Shown here piece after piece: positions 15,831-21,092 of a stretch of DNA of 21,092 nucleotides. The notes under the pieces were generated by a model. The model had not been told where the DNA came from and did no database searches. It saw nothing but the letters and a program-made list of their open reading frames with translations. The DNA lies in assembly GCA_902628605.1 (NCBI GenBank), contig CACONV010000013.1, positions 1 through 21,092 of the forward strand. The letters run 5' to 3'. Position 1 is the first letter of the stretch, and each line of letters starts with the position of its first letter. Origin of the DNA: an uncultured Bacteroidota bacterium. Lineage in GTDB: Bacteria > Bacteroidota > Bacteroidia > Flavobacteriales > Flavobacteriaceae. A program made the translations under genes and the position numbers.

Positions 15831-15867
15831 ACTTTTCATAATGGGAAACAAAAATTTCAAATAATAT

Positions 15868-17166
15868 ATGTTAAAATTCTTAAAAAAAAATCACCTTCTT
15901 AATAGAACAATTGTATCAAAGGACAGTACTCGCTTTGTTAATGAGTTAAAGAAGAGGTATGGCTGTAAAATTCTGGAATACAAAAGTGGTTTAGAATTTT
16001 CAACATGGGTGATTCCAGTTGAATGGAATTTAAAAAAAGCAACTTTATCAAATGCAGATGGAATTATAATTAGTGATAAAGACAGTTTACTATTTGTTGC
16101 TCCATACTCAAAGTCTTTTTCCGGTTCAATTTCTAAAGAAGAATTAGAGCTACATACTTTGGTAAATCCGAGCAGACCAGATTGTTTTAGTTATGAGTTT
16201 AGAATTGCATATGATTATAAAAGGAGACTTAAGGAGTGGAGAATTACTTTACCTAAATCAAAATTAGATTCATTACCAAGAGCTAATTACGAAATTGACA
16301 TAGAAGTTGAAACAAAACCAGGATCACTTAAAATAGCCGAATTTAAAATTAATGGTACTCAAAAAGAGGTTTTTGCATTTCTTTCTCATTATTGTCATCC
16401 GTCTCAGATCAATGACGGGATCGGAGGAACAATTATAATGTTTGAGATAATGAAAAGAATCCAAAAATTATTTCCAAAAACAAAATTTAGTTACTTATCA
16501 CTCGCAATGCCTGAAACTATTGGTAGCAGCGTCTACCTGTCAGAAAAGCAAAATAAAATCCCAGACTTTATAGGATCTGCTTTTTGTGAAATGGGGGGTT
16601 CCACTAGTCCTTTTCAAATGGTTTTTTCTAGAAGAGGTAATACATATATTGATAGAATTTTTGAGTATTTAATTGATAAATACCATTCTGGGAATAACAG
16701 AAAAGTTAAATTTAGAAAAGGATGGGGCAATGATGAACTAGTTTTTGATTCACCGGGAGTTGATATCCCATCTGTTTCAATAGACAGGTATCCGTTTAAA
16801 AATTATCACACCAATCTTGATAATTTAGATTCTTTTGATGAACAAAAAGCAGAAGAAATGATCGATTTTTTTTTGAAAGCAGTTCAAATTTTAGAAGAAG
16901 ACTTTATACCAAAACCTATTCACAAAGTCCCTTTTTATTTGACACGATTTGAACTATATGCTGACTGGACTTATAATAGAAATAATTATGACAAAAACAC
17001 TATTTTATTAGACTCAATGTGGGAAGATCTAACAGTTTTTGATATATCCATTAAATACAATTTGGAGTATGAATATGTAAAACAATTTTTTAATAAACTT
17101 TCAAATTTAGGGTTGATTAAAGAAAAACAGATCAATTCTAGTTACTCAAAAAAACCAATTATATAA
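15868..17166 (+). CDS. DUF4910 (COG4310) aminopeptidase-fold protein, divergent paralogue
   Basis: 432 residues with an M28-like zinc aminopeptidase core and a C-terminal winged-helix segment. Candidate zinc and catalytic residues are His177 and Asp183 in CHPSQINDG, Glu216 in MPETIGS, Glu241 in CEMGG, Asp289/Glu290 in GNDE and His314 in YHTNLDN. A complete site therefore appears to be present. Residues about 370-432 (DLTVFDISIKYNLEYEYV...) look like the winged-helix tail seen in this family. The N-terminus lacks the PICRSITG-type motif kept in the second copy at 19904. The family is common in bacterial polysaccharide loci but I know of no established substrate there. A hydrolase acting on an amide-linked sugar decoration is one possibility (inference). 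The gene ends one base before the sulfotransferase ATG. Confidence 0.8.
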   Translation: MLKFLKKNHLLNRTIVSKDSTRFVNELKKRYGCKILEYKSGLEFSTWVIPVEWNLKKATLSNADGIIISDKDSLLFVAPYSKSFSGSISKEELELHTLVNPSRPDCFSYEFRIAYDYKRRLKEWRITLPKSKLDSLPRANYEIDIEVETKPGSLKIAEFKINGTQKEVFAFLSHYCHPSQINDGIGGTIIMFEIMKRIQKLFPKTKFSYLSLAMPETIGSSVYLSEKQNKIPDFIGSAFCEMGGSTSPFQMVFSRRGNTYIDRIFEYLIDKYHSGNNRKVKFRKGWGNDELVFDSPGVDIPSVSIDRYPFKNYHTNLDNLDSFDEQKAEEMIDFFLKAVQILEEDFIPKPIHKVPFYLTRFELYADWTYNRNNYDKNTILLDSMWEDLTVFDISIKYNLEYEYVKQFFNKLSNLGLIKEKQINSSYSKKPII

Positions 17167-17167
17167 T

Positions 17168-18328
17168 ATGAACTTTTTATACACTGCAGGAACTGCAAGA
17201 GGAGGAACAAATTATAGAACTCTAATTTTAAACAATCATTCTAATATATCAATGTCAATAGACCCTCTAATCCCTCTTTTTCATTTTTATAAAAAATCTC
17301 TTTTAATAAATAATGGCAATGTTGATATGTTGTCAAACGATTTTGCCAACGTTCTGGATGACTACTTTTTTGACACTAAAAGAATTCAAATAATGAAAGC
17401 AGTTCAGAAATCGGACCCAGATATACCTTTTGACATGCAGCATTGGGGGAACTTGAAAGAAAAAATAAAAAGTAGAATGTCCTTGGCCTCTTCCAATCTT
17501 ATACCGCATCTTGAAAAGATACCGGCTCCAACCTTTCAACAAGTGTTTCAAAATATTATTGATTTATTGTCTTCTCTATCAAAAAAGAAAAATTTACAAT
17601 GGGTGGGATTTAATGACAATTGGACTGTAGAGTTTTTCCCATTGGTAGCAAAATTATTTCCAAATGCAAAATTCATAATTCATCTAAGAGATCCTAGAGC
17701 GGTAGTATGTTCATCAGAATTTGCCGAACCAGACCCAATGAAAAGACCCACAATAATGTCTTTTTCAAGGCATCTCAGAAAATACTATGCTTTTACAGAA
17801 CTTTTCCTTAACAATCCGATTTTAAAGAATCGTTTGTTAGTAACATATTATGAACCATTTGTTGATAATCCTGAAAAAGAAACAAGAAAAGTTTTAGATT
17901 TTATGGATCTTGAATATGAACCAAATATGATTAACGTTAATTTATTTAGAAAAGCCACTGGGGAGAAATGGGGAACCAACAAAAAGATTTACAAAGAATC
18001 AGTTAAAATATGGGAATCGCAAATGCCTAAAGAAATGGCTGAGCTAGTTGAATTCATCTGTTCTCCAGATATGGAAATCCATGGATACAAACCTTTGTAT
18101 TATGATGATGTTAAAGGTATTTCAAATAAAGCGTATGATTTTGCTCTCAATAATTTTAAAAATTGCCTTGGGTGGAGAACCGATTTTAATGAATTTTCAA
18201 AAACAATGGGGTGTGAACTGAATAGAAAAAAGATAATTAAATCTAACAAATTAACTAAGAAATTAATTGAGGAAAATTTCCTTTTTTCTGAATACTATTT
18301 AAAACTTAAAAATTTATCAAATGAGTAA
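17168..18328 (+). CDS. PAPS-dependent sulfotransferase family protein
   Basis: 386-residue P-loop sulfotransferase. The 5'-phosphosulfate-binding loop is GTARGGTNYR (residues 8-17) at the extreme N-terminus. The 3'-phosphate-binding segment is HLRDPRAVVCSS (172-183), with the characteristic R-D-P and following Ser residues. A conserved RLLVTYYEPFVDNPEKE segment follows, matching the YE-L...P region of the family. It would transfer sulfate from PAPS to a glycan hydroxyl or amine, giving a sulfated surface polysaccharide. PAPS synthesis genes are not in the window. Its 3' end overlaps the first methyltransferase by 8 bases. Confidence 0.82.
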   Translation: MNFLYTAGTARGGTNYRTLILNNHSNISMSIDPLIPLFHFYKKSLLINNGNVDMLSNDFANVLDDYFFDTKRIQIMKAVQKSDPDIPFDMQHWGNLKEKIKSRMSLASSNLIPHLEKIPAPTFQQVFQNIIDLLSSLSKKKNLQWVGFNDNWTVEFFPLVAKLFPNAKFIIHLRDPRAVVCSSEFAEPDPMKRPTIMSFSRHLRKYYAFTELFLNNPILKNRLLVTYYEPFVDNPEKETRKVLDFMDLEYEPNMINVNLFRKATGEKWGTNKKIYKESVKIWESQMPKEMAELVEFICSPDMEIHGYKPLYYDDVKGISNKAYDFALNNFKNCLGWRTDFNEFSKTMGCELNRKKIIKSNKLTKKLIEENFLFSEYYLKLKNLSNE

Positions 18329-19217
18329 AACAGCTACTTCAAAAGATGTTATAAACTACTATGAAAGAAATTGGGAAAAAATAGCCAATTGTTATGATTT
18401 AGATCATAAAGGCTTACCTGTTGATCCTGCTTGGTATAGAAGACGATTGTATAATTTGTTTTTAAAAGAATATAAACCAAAGTCAGTTTTGGATATCGGA
18501 TGTGGTGGAGGATGGACAGTTTTAGATGCATTAAAAAGGGGGATCAGTGCTATTGGTGTTGAACCAATAAAGAAACTCAAAAATTTTGCAGTCGATTTAA
18601 TCAAAAAGGAGGGTTATAAAGAAGAAAAAATATATTTGGATGATATGCTTTATATCGAAAAGTTGAATGACAATTCTCAAGATTGTATAGCTTTACTGAG
18701 TGTTATTCCACATGTACCAATTGATAAGTTGGATCATATTCATAATGAAATTCACAGAGTTCTAAAACCGAAAGGTAAACTTATTGTTTCATATAGAAAC
18801 GAGCTGTTTGATTTATTTACATTCAACAGTATTACTCTTGATTTCTATAAGAATATTCTTTGGGGTAATGAATTTTCCAATGGAATTAATGAAGATCACA
18901 ATGTATTAAGCTCTTTAAAAAATATGATAACCAACCCTAATACTCCTGGAGAATTTCATACAAATTCTAAAGACAAATCATTTGGAAAATTAAAAAGGTT
19001 TAAGACTAATCCTTTAACTATTAAAAACTTTTTATCTAATTATGGGTTCAAATGGCTTGAATCAAATTTCTATCACTTTCATGCAGTGCCTCCTTTAATT
19101 TCTAAAAGTGTAACAAATTTGAAGGAAATAAACCACCAATTAGAAATCAATTGTAGTAATGATTGGAGAGCTAATTTCATGTGTCCAATGTATCTTGTTA
19201 TAGCAGAAAAAAAATAA
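18321..19217 (+). CDS. Class I SAM-dependent methyltransferase
   Basis: 298 residues. Motif I, SVLDIGCGGGW (residues 55-65), is followed by GVEPIKK (acidic residue at the end of strand 2), LDDM and CIALLSVIPHVP, then HRVLKPKGKLIVSYRN, which is the usual post-motif III region of small-molecule methyltransferases. The long C-terminal part (about 170-298) is not typical of the core fold and may bind the acceptor. The context suggests O- or N-methylation of a sugar or nonulosonate; the acceptor cannot be read from sequence. Confidence 0.82.
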   Translation: MSKTATSKDVINYYERNWEKIANCYDLDHKGLPVDPAWYRRRLYNLFLKEYKPKSVLDIGCGGGWTVLDALKRGISAIGVEPIKKLKNFAVDLIKKEGYKEEKIYLDDMLYIEKLNDNSQDCIALLSVIPHVPIDKLDHIHNEIHRVLKPKGKLIVSYRNELFDLFTFNSITLDFYKNILWGNEFSNGINEDHNVLSSLKNMITNPNTPGEFHTNSKDKSFGKLKRFKTNPLTIKNFLSNYGFKWLESNFYHFHAVPPLISKSVTNLKEINHQLEINCSNDWRANFMCPMYLVIAEKK

Positions 19218-19220
19218 AAA

Positions 19221-19901
19221 GTGAACACAGAAATTAAAAAAACCCAAAAAGCCTCCTTCAATAAAGATTATTTTAAGGTTTATTTAAATGACAAGAATAG
19301 AGAGGCAATGTATCAAAGTGAAATAAAAAAAATAATCAAATACCATGATCATGGTAAAATATTAGATGTAGGCTGTGGAATTGGAAAATTCTTAGATCTC
19401 TTTGATAATACAAAATGGGATAAATACGGCGTTGAAATCTCACCTCATGCTATAAAAGAATCAAGGAAACTAGGAATTAAAATAAGACAAGATGATCAAT
19501 ATAAGTATCCAGAAAATTTTTTTGAAGTCATAGTTTTTAGAGGTTCGATCCAGTTAATTCCAGAACCCTTTAGTGTACTTATAAGATGTATAAAGCTATT
19601 AAAAAAAGGAGGACTTTTAGTTTTTTTATCCACCCCAAATTCAAATTCCCCATATTATAGAAGATTTAAAACTTTACCAATGTTAACCCCACATCACAAT
19701 TATTTAATCCCGTCAGACATTATTTTAACAAACGCTTTAAAAAATTTTGGCATGAGAATAGATAGCGTACTATATCCTTATATAAAAGGTCCTTACGCAA
19801 AACCTTTTTTGGATGTGTTTTTTTATTTACTAAGTTATTTAGGAATTAAAAAAAAATTTGCATTTTTTAAAAGTATGATGGAGATATATGCAATTAAATA
19901 G
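19221..19901 (+). CDS. Second SAM-dependent methyltransferase
   Basis: 226 residues from a GTG at 19221, 3 bases after the previous stop. Motif I is ILDVGCGIGKF (about 47-57), followed by YGVEIS and the family-typical FRGSIQLIPEP and KGGLLVFLSTPNS. It belongs to the Methyltransf_23 group often found in glycan loci and differs clearly from the preceding methyltransferase. The GTG start keeps the N-terminal helix (FNKDYFKVYL) normally present in the group; ATG 19307 would remove it. It is followed 2 bases later by the second DUF4910 gene. Confidence 0.8.
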   Translation: MNTEIKKTQKASFNKDYFKVYLNDKNREAMYQSEIKKIIKYHDHGKILDVGCGIGKFLDLFDNTKWDKYGVEISPHAIKESRKLGIKIRQDDQYKYPENFFEVIVFRGSIQLIPEPFSVLIRCIKLLKKGGLLVFLSTPNSNSPYYRRFKTLPMLTPHHNYLIPSDIILTNALKNFGMRIDSVLYPYIKGPYAKPFLDVFFYLLSYLGIKKKFAFFKSMMEIYAIK

Positions 19902-19903
19902 TG

Positions 19904-21092
19904 ATGAAAGGAGAAAAAATTTACAGTTTGATTAAGTCATTATGGCCGATATGTAGAAGTATAACAGGTGACGGGGTTAGAAAAACACTTAAGATTATCC
20001 AAAAAAAAATTCCAGATTTAAAGATAGTTGAAGTCCCATCTGGGACAAAATGTTTTGACTGGGAAATACCTAAAGAATGGAATATTAGAGATGCATACAT
20101 TTTAGATCCTGAAGGTTCAAAAATTGTTGATTTCAGAAAGTCTAACCTACACGTAGTTAATTATTCTATCCCAGTTGACAAAGAATTAGGCTTGAGCGAT
20201 TTACAAAAGCATCTTCATTCTATAAAAGACTACCCGAATGCTATTCCTTATGTAACCTCTTATTATAATGAAAATTGGGGTTTTTGTATGAGTCATAATC
20301 AAAGAAAAAGCCTTAAGGAAGGCAAATACCGTGTTGTGATTGACTCCTCTTTGAAACCGGGTCACATGACTTTTGGAGAATTAATCATTAAAGGAAGATC
20401 AAATAATGAGGTCTTGATTTCAACATATATCTGTCACCCGTCTATGGCAAATAATGAGCTTTCAGGACCTACTCTAACAACTTATTTGTGTAGATATATT
20501 GAGAAATTAAATTCAAAATATACATACAGAATAATTTTTATCCCAGAGACAATTGGATCAATCTACTATCTAAGTCGAAATATTGATTATCTAAAATCTG
20601 TTGTTTTCGCCGGATTAAATATAAACTGTGTTGGAGACAACAACAATTGGTCTTTTCTACCAACAAAAAATGGGAATTCATATATCGATCGTTTGGTAAG
20701 AAGAGTACTCGATAAAGAAAAATTAAAATTCAAAGAATTTTCATTTTTAGAAAGGGGATCTGATGAGAGGCAATATTGTAGTCCAGGGATTGACCTTCCG
20801 GTTTGTTCTGTTATGAGATCAAAATATGACACATTTGATGAATACCATACTTCTTTGGATAATTTAGGGTTTATCTCAAAAATAGGTCTTCAAAAATCAT
20901 TTGTTGTTTATTGCAAGATTTTAGATCAACTCGAAAATGATATAATTCCTTTCTCTCAGGTTAAAGCTGAGCCAATGATGAGTAAAAGAGGGCTTAGATC
21001 ATCAATTGGTAAGAGAGGGTCTTCTCACTCAAGTAAAATTTTAATGGATTTTTTAATGTATTCAGATGGTAAAAATAATTTAGAAGAAATTG
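19904..21092 (+). CDS. DUF4910 (COG4310) aminopeptidase-fold protein, 3' end cut by window
   Basis: Open frame from the ATG at 19904 to the right edge, 396 codons visible. This is a more orthodox member of the family than the copy at 15868: N-terminal PICRSITGDGVR, DWEIPKEW, VTSYYNENWGFC, CHPSMANNELSG, IPETIGSIYY, NCVGDNNNW, RGSDERQYCSPGIDLP and DEYHTSLDNL. Candidate metal and catalytic residues are His178, Glu215 and His315. At the position of the bridging Asp in M28 enzymes this copy has Asn184, so metal binding may be altered. The last visible part (about 365-396) begins the winged-helix tail. Both paralogues lie in one operon around a sulfotransferase and two methyltransferases, suggesting related but distinct substrates. 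Confidence 0.82.
   Translation, partial: MKGEKIYSLIKSLWPICRSITGDGVRKTLKIIQKKIPDLKIVEVPSGTKCFDWEIPKEWNIRDAYILDPEGSKIVDFRKSNLHVVNYSIPVDKELGLSDLQKHLHSIKDYPNAIPYVTSYYNENWGFCMSHNQRKSLKEGKYRVVIDSSLKPGHMTFGELIIKGRSNNEVLISTYICHPSMANNELSGPTLTTYLCRYIEKLNSKYTYRIIFIPETIGSIYYLSRNIDYLKSVVFAGLNINCVGDNNNWSFLPTKNGNSYIDRLVRRVLDKEKLKFKEFSFLERGSDERQYCSPGIDLPVCSVMRSKYDTFDEYHTSLDNLGFISKIGLQKSFVVYCKILDQLENDIIPFSQVKAEPMMSKRGLRSSIGKRGSSHSSKILMDFLMYSDGKNNLEEI

Noticed and set aside
15673..15864. Plus-strand 63-codon frame overlapping the end of the class III aminotransferase gene
   Set aside because: Most of it overlaps conserved coding sequence in another frame, and the peptide has no recognisable features.
1..21092. 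Mobile elements, CRISPR arrays, tRNA or rRNA genes
   Set aside because: No transposase or integrase motifs, regularly spaced repeats, cloverleaf-like segments or rRNA signatures were seen by eye on either strand.

Overview
The window looks like chromosomal DNA of a marine-type member of the Bacteroidota, most likely a flavobacterium. It is very A+T-rich, has -7 promoter boxes of the Bacteroidota form TAnnTTTG, mostly lacks Shine-Dalgarno sequences, and encodes an Ala/Thr-rich lipoprotein of a kind expected on flavobacterial outer membranes. I saw no tRNA, rRNA, IS element or CRISPR array. The organism call is inference from style, not from a marker gene.

Layout. (1) Positions 1-354 carry two tiny membrane-protein genes on the minus strand, coupled by an ATGA overlap; the second runs off the left edge. 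(2) Positions 355-661 are a divergent intergenic region with an orphan rho-independent terminator, a possible small structured RNA and a good promoter. (3) Positions 662-2890 hold one monocistronic gene for a 723-residue surface lipoprotein, closed by a strong terminator. (4) Positions 2920-6679 hold a Wzy/WaaL-type O-antigen polymerase or ligase with a TPR tail, and an animal-type UDP-glucose 6-dehydrogenase. (5) From 6751 to the right edge runs one long, tightly packed plus-strand operon behind its own -7 box. It begins with a winged-helix regulator carrying a degenerate nucleotidyltransferase-like domain.

The operon is a surface-glycan locus built around a nonulosonic acid (the pseudaminic/legionaminic class of nine-carbon sugars). 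In order it encodes a PseB-type 4,6-dehydratase, an unusual fusion of an RmlD-like reductase with a PseC-type aminotransferase, a PseH-like GNAT acetyltransferase, an aldo/keto reductase, a membrane O-acyltransferase, a NeuB/PseI-type synthase with a SAF domain, an SpsF-type cytidylyltransferase, a class III (glutamate-semialdehyde-aminomutase-like) aminotransferase, a DUF4910 aminopeptidase-fold protein, a sulfotransferase, two SAM methyltransferases, and a second DUF4910 protein cut by the window edge.

Reading of the system: PseB, PseC and PseH equivalents would make a UDP-linked 2,4-diamino-trideoxyhexose. The NeuB-type enzyme would condense the freed sugar with phosphoenolpyruvate and the SpsF-type enzyme would activate the product with CMP. 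The UDP-sugar hydrolase PseG, normally needed between these steps, is not in the window. Two extra reductases, a second aminotransferase, an acyltransferase, a sulfotransferase, two methyltransferases and two peptidase-fold proteins point to a heavily modified and perhaps undescribed nonulosonate or repeat unit. That product chemistry is inference; the gene content is read directly from the sequence.
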